DNA from: Azonexus sp.
GTDB lineage: Bacteria; Pseudomonadota; Gammaproteobacteria; Burkholderiales; Rhodocyclaceae
Assembly: GCA_031260295.1 (NCBI GenBank)
Contig: JAIRKE010000054.1
Coordinates: 80,654 to 144,653, forward strand
Length of the DNA: 64,000 bases
Direction: 5' to 3'
Shown piece after piece: positions 46,499 through 55,279 of the stretch (positions are counted from its first letter, which is position 1; every line of letters starts with the position of its first letter). Under the pieces are notes generated by a model, which ran no database searches, was not told where the DNA came from, and saw nothing but the letters and a program-made list of their open reading frames with translations. The position numbers and the translations under genes are program-made.

Positions 46499-46529
46499 GT
46501 CGCGCTTCACCTCCCGCGCATGGGGTGTA

Positions 46530-46555
46530 AAAATGGGGACGTCAGTCCCCATTTT
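46530..46555 (+). terminator. Terminator of second PEP-CTERM gene
   Basis: AAAATGGGGAC pairs with GTCCCCATTTT across a four-base loop, then T-rich sequence. It is preceded by TGGGGTGTAA, the same lead-in as the first copy. Confidence 0.8.
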
Positions 46556-46590
46556 CATTTGGCCGCATCCAGCAGATTTCCCGCGCCGGC

Positions 46591-47442
46591 TCAGCGCTTG
46601 CGGAAGACGAGATCCCAGACACCGTGGCCGAGACGCAGACCACGGTTTTCGAATTTGGTCAGCGGCCGGTAATCCGGGCGCGGCGCGAAGCCGGCCAAGC
46701 CGGCCGTGGAATCGGCTTCGAGCGCGGCGGCCAGCGCCGCTGGCGTCGGGTCGGCGACACTGTTTGCCAGGCTGACTTCGCGGCCGAGCACGTCGAGCAT
46801 TTGCAGCGCGTAATTCTCCCAATCGGTCGCGCAGTGCAGGAAGCCGCCGGGCTTCAGGCGCGAGGCCAGCAGCGCCACGAAGGGCGGCTGGATCAGCCGG
46901 CGCTTCTTGTGCCGCGTCTTGTGCCAGGGATCGGGAAAGAAGACGTGGATGCCGTCGAGGGAGGCTTCCGGCAGCATGTCGCGCGCCACTTCGACGGCAT
47001 CATGATGGCCGATGCGCAGATTGCTCAGCTTGTTCTCGGCGATCAGCTTGCACAGCGCGCCGACGCCCGGCACATGCACTTCCAGCCCGAAATAGTCGTT
47101 CTCGGGATGGGCGGCGGCGATTTTCGCCGTCGTCTCGCCCATGCCGCAGCCGATTTCGAGAATTTTTGGCGCTGGGCGGCCAAAGACCGCGTTCAGGTCG
47201 ATCGACCCCGGCCGGTAGGGAATGCCGATTTTCGGCAGCATGTCGTCGAGGTGGCGCTGCTGCGCTTCCGACATGCGTCCGGCGCGGCGGACGAAGCTCT
47301 TGATGTGGCCGTGGCGGCCGGCGATGTACTCGCCTTCCTCGCCCTCGGCTGCAGGGTGGATCAAAGGTGCACGGCCAATTTTTTGGCCCTCCTCCCCGAG
47401 GGAGGAAGCGCCGCCTTCGGGCGGCCGGGCAGCGGCGCTCAT
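46591..47442 (-). CDS. trmB: tRNA (guanine-N7)-methyltransferase
   Basis: Methylates G46 in the tRNA variable loop. From the ATG at 47442 it is 283 residues, about 40 longer than usual. The family begins near [15 protein letters not shown] and has [27 protein letters not shown] and a C-terminal KFENRGL. The extra N-terminus ([15 protein letters not shown]) is encoded by two hairpin-forming palindromes at 47391-47425. An internal start nearer residue 50 would remove it. Its ATG overlaps the thiG stop by four bases. Confidence 0.92.
   Translation of the reverse strand: MSAAARPPEGGASSLGEEGQKIGRAPLIHPAAEGEEGEYIAGRHGHIKSFVRRAGRMSEAQQRHLDDMLPKIGIPYRPGSIDLNAVFGRPAPKILEIGCGMGETTAKIAAAHPENDYFGLEVHVPGVGALCKLIAENKLSNLRIGHHDAVEVARDMLPEASLDGIHVFFPDPWHKTRHKKRRLIQPPFVALLASRLKPGGFLHCATDWENYALQMLDVLGREVSLANSVADPTPAALAAALEADSTAGLAGFAPRPDYRPLTKFENRGLRLGHGVWDLVFRKR
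47391..47425. repeat. Paired palindromes at the trmB start (REP-like)
   Basis: CCTCCC-CGA-GGGAGG (47391-47405) and GCCGCC-TTCG-GGCGGC (47410-47425) are two perfect hairpins five bases apart, inside the first codons of trmB. Such pairs are normally intergenic, so here they have been read as protein. Confidence 0.5.
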
Positions 47443-48221
47443 GAACCGATCAGCCCGGCGGTCGGCGACGATGGATCGGCCGAATAGAGTTTCCTCGCCA
47501 TGCGTCCGGCAAGGAAAGCCTCGCGCCCGGCCTCGACGCCTTTTTTCATAGCGCTCGCCATCAATACCGGATTTTGCGCATGGGCGATGGCGGTGTTCAT
47601 CAGCACGCCATCGCAGCCGAGTTCCATGGCGATGGTTGCATCCGAAGCGGTGCCGACGCCGGCATCGACGATGACCGGCACCTTTGCGTTGTCGATGATC
47701 AGGCGCAGGTTCCACGGATTCAGGATGCCCATGCCGGAGCCAATCAGCGAGGCCAGTGGCATCACCGCGACGCAGCCGATTTCTTCGAGCATCTTCGCCT
47801 GGATCGGATCGTCCGAGCAGTACACCATGACCGCGAAGCCTTCCTTGACCAGCGTCGCGGCCGCCTTCAGCGTCTCCGGCATGTTCGGGAACAGGCTTTG
47901 CGGGTCGCCGAGCACTTCCAGCTTGCACAGCGGATGGCCGTCGAGCAGTTCGCGCGCCAGACGCAACGTGCGCACCGCATCGTCGGCCGTGTAGCAACCA
48001 GCAGTGTTGGGCAGGATGGTGAAGCGCGACGGCGGCACCGCGTCGAGCAGATTCGGCTGCCCGGCGTCCTGACCAATGTTGGTGCGGCGGATGGCAACGG
48101 TGACGATCTCGGCGCCGGAGGCGTCGATGGCCGCGCGCGTTTCGGCGAAATCCTTGTACTTCCCGGTTCCGACCAGCAGGCGGGAACGATAGGCCTGACC
48201 GGCAATGGCGAGTTGATGCAT
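47439..48221 (-). CDS. thiG: Thiazole synthase
   Basis: Forms the thiazole phosphate of thiamine from deoxyxylulose phosphate, ThiS thiocarboxylate and an iminoglycine. The 260-residue protein starts [10 protein letters not shown]; the longer frame is unconserved. Family motifs are [11 protein letters not shown] (the Schiff-base region includes Lys in this loop or nearby), [16 protein letters not shown] and [10 protein letters not shown]. It follows thiS by 58 bases. Confidence 0.94.
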   Translation of the reverse strand: MHQLAIAGQAYRSRLLVGTGKYKDFAETRAAIDASGAEIVTVAIRRTNIGQDAGQPNLLDAVPPSRFTILPNTAGCYTADDAVRTLRLARELLDGHPLCKLEVLGDPQSLFPNMPETLKAAATLVKEGFAVMVYCSDDPIQAKMLEEIGCVAVMPLASLIGSGMGILNPWNLRLIIDNAKVPVIVDAGVGTASDATIAMELGCDGVLMNTAIAHAQNPVLMASAMKKGVEAGREAFLAGRMARKLYSADPSSPTAGLIGS

Positions 48222-48279
48222 GTCTGCGTCCAATGGTTGATGTAAATTGCCAGCCGGCCGGACCTTTGCCGGCGCTTGG

Positions 48280-48483
48280 CTAGCCGCCCCCGACGGCGAC
48301 GACGATTTCCAGGCGGTCGCCACCGGCCAGCGGCGTGGTCTCATGCTGGCTCCTGGGAACGATCTCCCCGTTGCGTTCGATGGCGATGCGCTGGCCGGTG
48401 TAGCCGAGCTGTTCGATCAGGCCGGCGATGGTCAACGGGTCGGGAAACTGGCGGGCTTCGCCATTGATCAGGAGGTCGGGCAT
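48280..48483 (-). CDS. thiS: Sulfur carrier protein ThiS
   Basis: A 67-residue ubiquitin-fold carrier with the terminal Gly-Gly (VAVGGG) that becomes thiocarboxylated. It starts [13 protein letters not shown]. The stop is 58 bases from thiG. It begins four bases after the SDR stop, so there is no room for a TPP riboswitch directly before it. Confidence 0.92.
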   Translation of the reverse strand: MPDLLINGEARQFPDPLTIAGLIEQLGYTGQRIAIERNGEIVPRSQHETTPLAGGDRLEIVVAVGGG

Positions 48484-48487
48484 CAGC

Positions 48488-49258
48488 TTATTTTAGCAAG
48501 CCGCGCGGCTTGCGCGGGGCGTGGGTAAACAAGCGGTCGTACACCCCGTTCGGCAACAGGCGCAGCAGCTTGGCGACGATGCCCATCGGCCAGGGAATCA
48601 CGGTATAGCTGATACCGCGCTCGATGGCCGCGGCGAAGCGCGCGGCGGCCCGCCCGGCGGGCATCAGGAAGGGCATGGGGTACGGGTTGACGGCGGTCAT
48701 CGGCGTTTCGATGTAGCCGGGAGCGATGGTCACTACCTTGATGCCGGCCGGCCGCATTTCCAGGCGCAGGCTTTCGAGGTAGGCGATAGCCGCGGCCTTC
48801 GACGCCGAGTAGGCTGCCGCTCCCGGCAGGCCGCGGATACCGGCGACCGAGGCAATGCCGACCAGCCGCCGTTCGCCGCCTGCCGCCCGCATGGCCGGGA
48901 TGAATGGGGTAAAGGTGGCGGCCATGCCGACTACGTTGATGTCCATGATGCGGCGGAACACCGCCAGGTCTTCCGCGTGCTCGGTCAGCGTGCCGGCCGA
49001 GACGCCGGCACTGGCGATGACGATATCCGGCGCCCCGAAGCGGGCGATGAAATCGGCGGCGGAGGCGTGCAATGCCGGCGCATCGGCGACATCGAGCGGA
49101 TAGCAGGCATGGCCGCCGCCCAAGCGCTGATCCAGGGCCGCCAGCCGTTCACCGCGCCGGGCCGCCAAGCCGAGCCGGGCGCCGCGATCGGCGTAGTAAA
49201 CGGCAAGCGCCTCGCCGATACCCGACGAGGCGCCCGTGATGAAGACCTTGAGCGTCAA
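48488..49258 (-). CDS. Short-chain dehydrogenase/reductase
   Basis: A 256-residue SDR with the NAD(P)-binding TGASSGIGEALA, the NAG-type motif read here as SAGVSAG, and the YSASK active site (Tyr and Lys) after a conserved Ser. The substrate is unknown. It abuts dsbA (one base) and precedes thiS by four bases, so the whole argS-to-trmB stretch may be one transcript. Confidence 0.88.
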   Translation of the reverse strand: MTLKVFITGASSGIGEALAVYYADRGARLGLAARRGERLAALDQRLGGGHACYPLDVADAPALHASAADFIARFGAPDIVIASAGVSAGTLTEHAEDLAVFRRIMDINVVGMAATFTPFIPAMRAAGGERRLVGIASVAGIRGLPGAAAYSASKAAAIAYLESLRLEMRPAGIKVVTIAPGYIETPMTAVNPYPMPFLMPAGRAAARFAAAIERGISYTVIPWPMGIVAKLLRLLPNGVYDRLFTHAPRKPRGLLK

Positions 49259-49903
49259 TTACTTCTTGCCAGCCTTCTCGCTCCGCGCCTTGGCGATCAG
49301 CTTGTCGGCATTGGCCAGCATCTCGTCGAAACTCTGCCCGCCGGCCAGGTACTTGCCGTCGATGGCCAGCGCCGGCACGCCTTCGATCTTGTAGGCCTGG
49401 GACAGTTGGTCGCCACGGCGGACCTTGCTGTTGACACCGAAGGAATTGAAGGCCTCGGCGAATTTCTTCTGGTCGACGCCGTTCTTGGCCACCCATTCCA
49501 TAATGTTGCGCTCGTCGTACAGGTTCAGCCGCTGCTTGTGTACCGCCCGAAACACTCCACCGTCGAGGCGAGCCAGATCGCCGGTGATCTCCAGCGCGTA
49601 ATAGAGCCTGGCGATGTTGCCCCAGGCGGCGCGGCCGAACGACACCGGCACCCTCTTGACGACCACGTCGGCCCCCTGCTTGGCCGCCCACGGACCCAGC
49701 AGCGGTTGCAGGTCGGCACAGTGCGGGCAGCCGTAGCTGAAGAACTCGAGCACCTCGATCTTGGCCGGATCCTCGGTCGGCTGCGCCGGAGAAATCAGGG
49801 TGTAATCCTTGCCAGCGGTCTGGGCCTGCACCGGAACGGCAAGGGCGATAGCGGCGGCAGCCCCGGCCAAGGCGCTGATGAAACGGCGGCGGTCAAATTT
49901 CAT
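49259..49903 (-). CDS. dsbA: Thiol:disulfide interchange protein DsbA
   Basis: A periplasmic oxidase that introduces disulfides. The 214-residue protein has a signal peptide (RRRFIS...VPVQAQ) and the active site CPHC at 59-62 in FFSYGCPHCADLQP. The cis-Pro loop GVPALAI follows, and the tail is Lys-rich. It is preceded by the SPOR gene by ten bases. Confidence 0.93.
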   Translation of the reverse strand: MKFDRRRFISALAGAAAAIALAVPVQAQTAGKDYTLISPAQPTEDPAKIEVLEFFSYGCPHCADLQPLLGPWAAKQGADVVVKRVPVSFGRAAWGNIARLYYALEITGDLARLDGGVFRAVHKQRLNLYDERNIMEWVAKNGVDQKKFAEAFNSFGVNSKVRRGDQLSQAYKIEGVPALAIDGKYLAGGQSFDEMLANADKLIAKARSEKAGKK

Positions 49904-49913
49904 GCATGGCTCC

Positions 49914-50510
49914 TTATTTGGCTAACAGGGCTTCGATGCCGGATTTGGCAAGCTCGGCCCGCGTTTTGTTCAATTCATCGATCCGCATGAACGGGCCGAC
50001 GCGGACACGATACAGCGTCCGCTCCTCAATCATCACCTGCTGCACCACGGCCTCGATGCCCATGAAGGCCAGCTTGGCCTTCTGGTTGTCGGCATCCTGC
50101 GCCGTGCTGAAGGAACCGACCTGGAGGAACAGCGGCACCTTGCTGTCCTTGGCCTCATCCTTTTTCTCTTCTTTCTTCTCGTCCTTCTTTTCTTCCTGCT
50201 TCACCTCGGCCGGAGCGGGCACTGCGTCGGTCTTGCCCGGCAGGATGTCGTAGAACTGGAAACGCTTCTCCGGCACCGGATCGCCCGGCTTGCCCGGCAA
50301 GGCCAGCGGCTCGCCCTTGGCGCCATCCGGCCGGCTGGCCGGCTGCGCTTGCTTGGTGGCGAAGGGCAGCGGCGAATTGTTCATGTACCAGACGACGCCA
50401 GCGGCAATGGCAACGCCGAGTACAAGGCCGATGAACATGCCGATCAGCGTACCGCCGCCGGACTTCTTCCGGGCTGGCGGGTTCTTGCGGGATTTCGTGT
50501 CGCGACTCAT
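49914..50510 (-). CDS. SPOR-domain protein, FtsN-like
   Basis: A 198-residue membrane protein. A basic N-terminus (about 1-20) is followed by one transmembrane helix (about 22-42). A Pro/Glu/Lys-rich periplasmic linker comes next (EVKQEEKKDEKKEEKKDE), and the C-terminus is a SPOR peptidoglycan-binding domain (VGSFSTAQDADNQKAKLAFMG). The layout is that of FtsN and related division proteins. It lies ten bases after argS, a known arrangement in betaproteobacteria. Confidence 0.85.
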   Translation of the reverse strand: MSRDTKSRKNPPARKKSGGGTLIGMFIGLVLGVAIAAGVVWYMNNSPLPFATKQAQPASRPDGAKGEPLALPGKPGDPVPEKRFQFYDILPGKTDAVPAPAEVKQEEKKDEKKEEKKDEAKDSKVPLFLQVGSFSTAQDADNQKAKLAFMGIEAVVQQVMIEERTLYRVRVGPFMRIDELNKTRAELAKSGIEALLAK

Positions 50511-50520
50511 GGGGATTTCC

Positions 50521-52284
50521 TTACATCGATTCCGGGCAACTGACGCCGAGGATGGCGAGGCCGTTGCGGATCACCTGGCGCACGGCCAAGGCCAGGGCAA
50601 CACGGGCGTCACGCAGGGCAGGATCGTCGACCAGCATGCGCTCGGCGTTGTACCAGCCGTGGAACTCCCCGGCCAGGTCCTTCAGGTAGAAGGCGATCAG
50701 GTGCGGCGCCAAGTCGCGGGCGGCGTTCTCGATCACCTCGCGGAACTGCGCCAGTTGGTTGGCGATCGCCAGTTCGCGCGGGTTGTCGAGGCGGGCGAGG
50801 TCACTTTCGGCGAGCGCGGCAAGGTCGCCCGACCACTGGTTGAGCACCGAACAGATGCGGGCGTGGGCGTACTGGATGTAGTAGACCGGGTTCTCGTTAG
50901 TCTGGCTCTTGGCCAGATCGAGGTCGAAATCGAGATGCTGGTCCGACTTGCGCAGGGCGTAGAAGAAACGGCAGGCATCGTTGCCGACCTCGCCGCGCAA
51001 TTCGCGCAGGGTGACGAATTCGCCGGAGCGGGTGGACATCGAGGCCTTCTGGCCGTTGCGGTAGAGCACAGCGAACTGGACCAGCGCCACCTGCAATTTG
51101 TCGGCATCAAGGTCGAGCGCCTTGACGGCGCCACTGACGCGCGGAATGTAGCCGTGGTGGTCGGCACCCCAGATGTTGATAATCCGGTCGAAGCCACGCT
51201 CGAACTTGTTCAGGTGGTAGGCGATGTCAGAGGCGAAATAGGTATACAAGCCGTTCTCGCGCTGCACGACGCGGTCCTTCTCGTCGCCGAAAGCAGTGGA
51301 TTTGAACCAGCGAGCGCCGTTCTGCAGATAGAGATGACCCTTCTGCTCCAGCAGATCAACGCAACGGGCGACCAAGCCGGTGTCGAAAAGCGCCTTCTCG
51401 GAAAACCAGACGTCGAAATGCACGCCAAACTGTTCCAGGTCGTCGCGGCCATCGGCCAGTTGCTCGGTCAGCGCGTGCTGATGCACATAGTCCCAGTCCG
51501 CCCCGAGCAGATCCTTGGCGCGGGCGATCAGCGCATCGAGATGCAACTCGCGCTGCTGCTTGGCCTCGTCGTCGCTGCGCTCGGCTTCCGGCAGGCCCGG
51601 CAGTCCAGCCAGCACGGCGGCGGTCGGGCGCAGGTACTTGTCGCCGTGGGCATGCTGCAACTGCTCGGCCATCGCCCACACATAGTCGCCCTGATAGCCG
51701 TTCGGCGGGAACGGCACGGCCGCGCCGTGCTGCTCCAGGTAGCGCAGCCAGGTCGACAAGCCGAGGATATCCATCTGCCGGCCGGCATCGTTGACGTAGT
51801 ACTCGCGGGTGACATCCCAGCCGGCGAAGCTCAGCAGGTTAGCCAGCGAAGCGCCGTAGGCGGCGCCCCGGCCGTGGCCGACGTGCAGCGGTCCGGTCGG
51901 GTTGGCCGACACGAACTCGACCTGGACCTTCTGCCAGCCGCCCAGCGGCGAGCGGCCAAAACTCTCGCCCTCAGCCAGCACGGCGCGGACGACACCGAGC
52001 TTGGCACGCGGATCGAGGGTGAAATTGATGAAGCCAGCACCAGCGACCTCTGCTTTGGCCACCAGCACCGACACCGGCAATTCGGCCAGCAACTGGTTGG
52101 CAATCTCGCGCGGGTTCTTCTTCAGCGCCTTGGCCAGTTGCATCGCCAGGTTGGTGGCAAAGTCGCCATGCGTCGAGCCGCGCGGGCGTTCGAGATGAAT
52201 CGGCAGATCGGCGGAATCCGGGGCGACGCTGGCGAGCGCCTGGCGGATCAGGGTGGTCAGTTGCGATTTGACGTCGTGGGCCAT
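50521..52284 (-). CDS. argS: Arginyl-tRNA synthetase
   Basis: Charges tRNA-Arg. The start at 52284 (MAHDVKSQLT) gives 587 residues. The HIGH motif is NPTGPLHVGHGRG, and KASMSTRSGEF corresponds to KMSKS. The C-terminus ends in the anticodon-binding domain (AILGVSCPESM). The extra seven codons of the longer frame are unlikely. Confidence 0.96.
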   Translation of the reverse strand: MAHDVKSQLTTLIRQALASVAPDSADLPIHLERPRGSTHGDFATNLAMQLAKALKKNPREIANQLLAELPVSVLVAKAEVAGAGFINFTLDPRAKLGVVRAVLAEGESFGRSPLGGWQKVQVEFVSANPTGPLHVGHGRGAAYGASLANLLSFAGWDVTREYYVNDAGRQMDILGLSTWLRYLEQHGAAVPFPPNGYQGDYVWAMAEQLQHAHGDKYLRPTAAVLAGLPGLPEAERSDDEAKQQRELHLDALIARAKDLLGADWDYVHQHALTEQLADGRDDLEQFGVHFDVWFSEKALFDTGLVARCVDLLEQKGHLYLQNGARWFKSTAFGDEKDRVVQRENGLYTYFASDIAYHLNKFERGFDRIINIWGADHHGYIPRVSGAVKALDLDADKLQVALVQFAVLYRNGQKASMSTRSGEFVTLRELRGEVGNDACRFFYALRKSDQHLDFDLDLAKSQTNENPVYYIQYAHARICSVLNQWSGDLAALAESDLARLDNPRELAIANQLAQFREVIENAARDLAPHLIAFYLKDLAGEFHGWYNAERMLVDDPALRDARVALALAVRQVIRNGLAILGVSCPESM

Positions 52285-52334
52285 TGATGGACGGCGAAAA
52301 TTCAAAAGAGTTGATTATACGCCGCCGCAGCGGC

Positions 52335-52847
52335 CTAATCCCGCTCGGCGAGCACCGACCAAGCGGCCAGCTTCTCGGCATAACCGCGCGCGGCATGAGC
52401 CGGGCTGGTGGAAGGCAGGCGGCAGCCTGGCGGCGACACCCCGGCAAGCCGTGGCAAGACATGACGGCGAAAGGCCGTTTCGGCAGCGCCGCCGTTGAAG
52501 TAGAGGCGCACGATCCCCGGATGGGCGGCGAAGAAGGCGGCAAAATCGTTGACTTGCACCGAGCCGGGAACGATGTCGGCATCCAGGCTGCCGCGCCGCT
52601 CGCAGACGGCGATCACGTCCCAGAGCGCGATGCCGTTTTCTTTCAGCCTTTGCAGGCGCTCTTCGTAGGGCAGTTCGGGGCCGGCGCCGAAAAGCCCGCC
52701 CATGATCGGCCAGAAGGCATTGCGCGGATGGGCGTAATAGCGCCCCAGATCGAGCGAGGCTTGCCCCGGCATGCTGCCGAGAATCAGGATGCGGGCGTCG
52801 GCGCGGGCCGCGAACGGCAGCCCGCGCAGCAAGGGCTGTGCTTGCAA
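52335..52847 (-). CDS. DNA-deoxyinosine (hypoxanthine) glycosylase-type protein
   Basis: A 170-residue uracil-DNA glycosylase superfamily protein resembling family 6, which removes hypoxanthine from DNA. The first motif is LGSMPGQASLDLGRYYAHPRNAFW, with the Asn after YAHPR in place of the catalytic Asp of other UDGs. The last motif is RLPSTSPAHAA. It follows the diguanylate cyclase stop by one base on the same strand, so it may be coupled. Confidence 0.85.
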   Translation of the reverse strand: MQAQPLLRGLPFAARADARILILGSMPGQASLDLGRYYAHPRNAFWPIMGGLFGAGPELPYEERLQRLKENGIALWDVIAVCERRGSLDADIVPGSVQVNDFAAFFAAHPGIVRLYFNGGAAETAFRRHVLPRLAGVSPPGCRLPSTSPAHAARGYAEKLAAWSVLAERD

Positions 52848-52848
52848 C

Positions 52849-54186
52849 TCAAGCGCCCATGACGCGGTTCTTGCCGGCGCGCTTGGCCAGGTACATGGCG
52901 CGGTCGGCGCGGCGGATGGCGTCGGCGCCGGACTCGCCCGCCTGCAACTGGGCGATGCCGGCGCTGAAGGTGATCAGAATCTTCTCATTGCCTGACAGGA
53001 AAAAGGTTTTCGTCAGTTCGCGCTGCAGGCGCACCATCGCCTCGATGCCGTCGTCGAGGCCGGTGTCGGGCATCAAAATCACGAATTCCTCGCCGCCATA
53101 GCGGGCCAGCGTGTCGCTCGGGCGCATGTTGGCGCGGGCGACCTTGGCCAGGTGAACCAGAGCACCATCGCCGACATCGTGACCAAAGCGGTCATTGAGT
53201 TTCTTGAAGTTGTCCACGTCGAGCAAGCAAAGCGACAGCGGTGAATCCTTGCGCCGCATACCGGCGATCTCGCGGGCCAGCGCCTCGTCCAACCCCTTGC
53301 GGTTGAGCGCGTCGGTCAGCGGATCGTGGCGGGCCAGCAGGCTGGCATTGTCCAGTTCGAGATGCAGTTGCACCAACTCAGCCTCGGTGGCCTGCACCTT
53401 GTCCTGCAGGCTCTGCAATTCCTGGCGGGAATAGGCGGTCTCCTCGACCATGCCCCGGGTAGCGGCAACGACCTCATCGAGCAGCGGCGCCAAGTCTTCG
53501 ACGCGCTTGACCCCGGCAATCTGCCGGGCGCTCTGCTCGACCTTGCCCTGGAAGCTGACGCTCGACGCATTCATCGCCGCCAGACGTTCGACGAAGGCCG
53601 CCAGCATCTTGCGCATCTCCTCTTGGGCCTCGACCGAGCGCTGCTTAGCCTCGCCCTGCTTGACCATCACGTCGCGCAGGCGCCGCCCCATCTCGTCGAG
53701 GTGACGCAAGGTCAGCGGTGGCGCGACGACGGTCAGCAGGCCGTCGACCTGGCCTTTGAGCCAGCTATCGTCGAGGCTCAGCTCACCGATATTCCCGATG
53801 ATCAGGTGCAACAGCTTGAGCAGCGCGGCCTTGATCTCGCCCTGCTCCTCGGCGGCGAAGCGGATCAGGTGCTGGCAATCGGCTAGCAAGCCCTGCAGCT
53901 TCGGCACGTTCACCGGCATCTCATGCAGGACGGCAAGCAGGTCAGCGAACAACTCGCCGATCTGCGGATTCTCATCGCCCAGTGCCGGTTGCACGCTTTC
54001 GACAAAGTGCGTCAAGGGCGCCACCAACGCCGCCGGCAGCGGCTCGGGGAGCGGCGCGGCGGCGTGCAGACCGGCAATCTCGTTGTAATAAGCCAGATAA
54101 TTCGCCGGCGTTGGCGAGGCCTGTTCCCGCACCATGCGCTTGAGTGCCCGGCGGGCAATTTCGTAAGGGGTTTTCGGTTCGTTCAT
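52849..54186 (-). CDS. Diguanylate cyclase
   Basis: A 445-residue protein with a helical N-terminal region (to about 270, predicted coiled coil) and a C-terminal GGDEF domain. The active site is GGEEF (ARYGGEEFVILMPDTG), which keeps the catalytic Glu. An RxxD-type inhibitory site before it was not seen. No membrane segment is evident, so it is probably a soluble sensor. The start is at 54186 (MNEPKTPYEI). It makes cyclic di-GMP. Confidence 0.88.
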   Translation of the reverse strand: MNEPKTPYEIARRALKRMVREQASPTPANYLAYYNEIAGLHAAAPLPEPLPAALVAPLTHFVESVQPALGDENPQIGELFADLLAVLHEMPVNVPKLQGLLADCQHLIRFAAEEQGEIKAALLKLLHLIIGNIGELSLDDSWLKGQVDGLLTVVAPPLTLRHLDEMGRRLRDVMVKQGEAKQRSVEAQEEMRKMLAAFVERLAAMNASSVSFQGKVEQSARQIAGVKRVEDLAPLLDEVVAATRGMVEETAYSRQELQSLQDKVQATEAELVQLHLELDNASLLARHDPLTDALNRKGLDEALAREIAGMRRKDSPLSLCLLDVDNFKKLNDRFGHDVGDGALVHLAKVARANMRPSDTLARYGGEEFVILMPDTGLDDGIEAMVRLQRELTKTFFLSGNEKILITFSAGIAQLQAGESGADAIRRADRAMYLAKRAGKNRVMGA

Positions 54187-54337
54187 CGCAGCATCCAGAA
54201 ACTTCGGCAACGCCCGCCAACAGGCAGAACGGCGCGCCGGGAGGCATGGCGACAAGTTTAGCGCATCCCGGCGGCGACCGTATTGACGCCGGCGACGACT
54301 GCTAGAATCGGCAATCCGCCCTGGAACCGCTCACCCC

Positions 54338-55225
54338 ATGCGCCGCTCCCGCTCCGAATTCCTCGACCTCCCCGGCATCTGCCTGCACCTGCGGCGCTGG
54401 GGCAAGCCCAACGCCCCGACGCTGTTCCTGCTGCACGGCTGGATGGACGTTTCGGCCTCGTGGCAATTCGCCGTCGACGAACTCTCCCGCGACTGGAATA
54501 TCGTCGCCCCCGACTGGCGCGGCTTCGGCCCATCGCAGTGGCTCAAGCGGCCGTATTTTTTCGCCGAGCACCTGGGCGACCTCGAAGCCATCGTCGACCA
54601 CGTCGCGCCGGCCGGCCCGGTACGGCTGGTCGGCCACAGCATGGGCGGCATCCTTGCCGCCCTGTACGCCGGCATCCGGCCGGAGCGGGTCGAGCGCCTG
54701 GTTTCCTGCGAAGGCTTCGGTATCGCGCCGACGGCGCCGGACATGGCGCCGCAACGCTATCGCCAGTGGCTGGATCAATTGCGCGCGCCGCCGCGCATGC
54801 ACGTCTATCCAGACCGCGCCGCCTTCGCCCGCCGGCTGCTGAAGAGCGACCCGTATCTGCCGCCCGCGCGGGCCGATTTCCTCTCCCGCCACCTGGCCCG
54901 CGTCGGCAGCGGCACGACGCGCGCTGGCGAACAGCGGCACGGCGTCATCTGGAATGGCGACCCATGGCACAAAGCCATGTCGCCCTATCTGTTCCGGCTG
55001 GAAGAATCGATGGCCGTCTGGCGCCAGGTACGCTGCCCGGTACTGTGGGTGGCCGGGCGCCAGTCGTGGATCGTGCGCGACTACGCCAGCCGACCCGGCG
55101 ACTGGGAGGCGCGCCGCGCCTGCTTCGCCGAGCTGCGCGAGGAATGGATCGAGGAGGCCGATCACATGTTGCACCACGATCAGCCGGCAGCGCTCGCCGG
55201 CCTGATCGAGGAATGGTTCGCCTGA
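54338..55225 (+). CDS. Alpha/beta hydrolase
   Basis: A 295-residue alpha/beta fold hydrolase. The oxyanion segment is LLHGWMD, the nucleophile elbow GHSMGG is near residue 100, and DHMLHHDQP carries the catalytic His. There is no signal peptide. The substrate is unknown. It is the first of a plus-strand run that continues with the PAS-GGDEF-EAL gene. Confidence 0.87.
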   Translation: MRRSRSEFLDLPGICLHLRRWGKPNAPTLFLLHGWMDVSASWQFAVDELSRDWNIVAPDWRGFGPSQWLKRPYFFAEHLGDLEAIVDHVAPAGPVRLVGHSMGGILAALYAGIRPERVERLVSCEGFGIAPTAPDMAPQRYRQWLDQLRAPPRMHVYPDRAAFARRLLKSDPYLPPARADFLSRHLARVGSGTTRAGEQRHGVIWNGDPWHKAMSPYLFRLEESMAVWRQVRCPVLWVAGRQSWIVRDYASRPGDWEARRACFAELREEWIEEADHMLHHDQPAALAGLIEEWFA

Positions 55226-55279
55226 AATTCTCGCCACCGCGAACGACAAACGAACTGGCATAATTGGAGCATCAATGCC

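Noticed and set aside
47443-47997. Extension of trmB to a 468-residue protein
   Set aside because: The added part is an out-of-frame reading of thiG.
48484-48560. TPP riboswitch before thiS
   Set aside because: thiS starts four bases after the SDR stop, with no thi-box-like segment between or just upstream.
50290-52287. Plus-strand open frame of 665 codons
   Set aside because: Antisense to argS and the SPOR gene.
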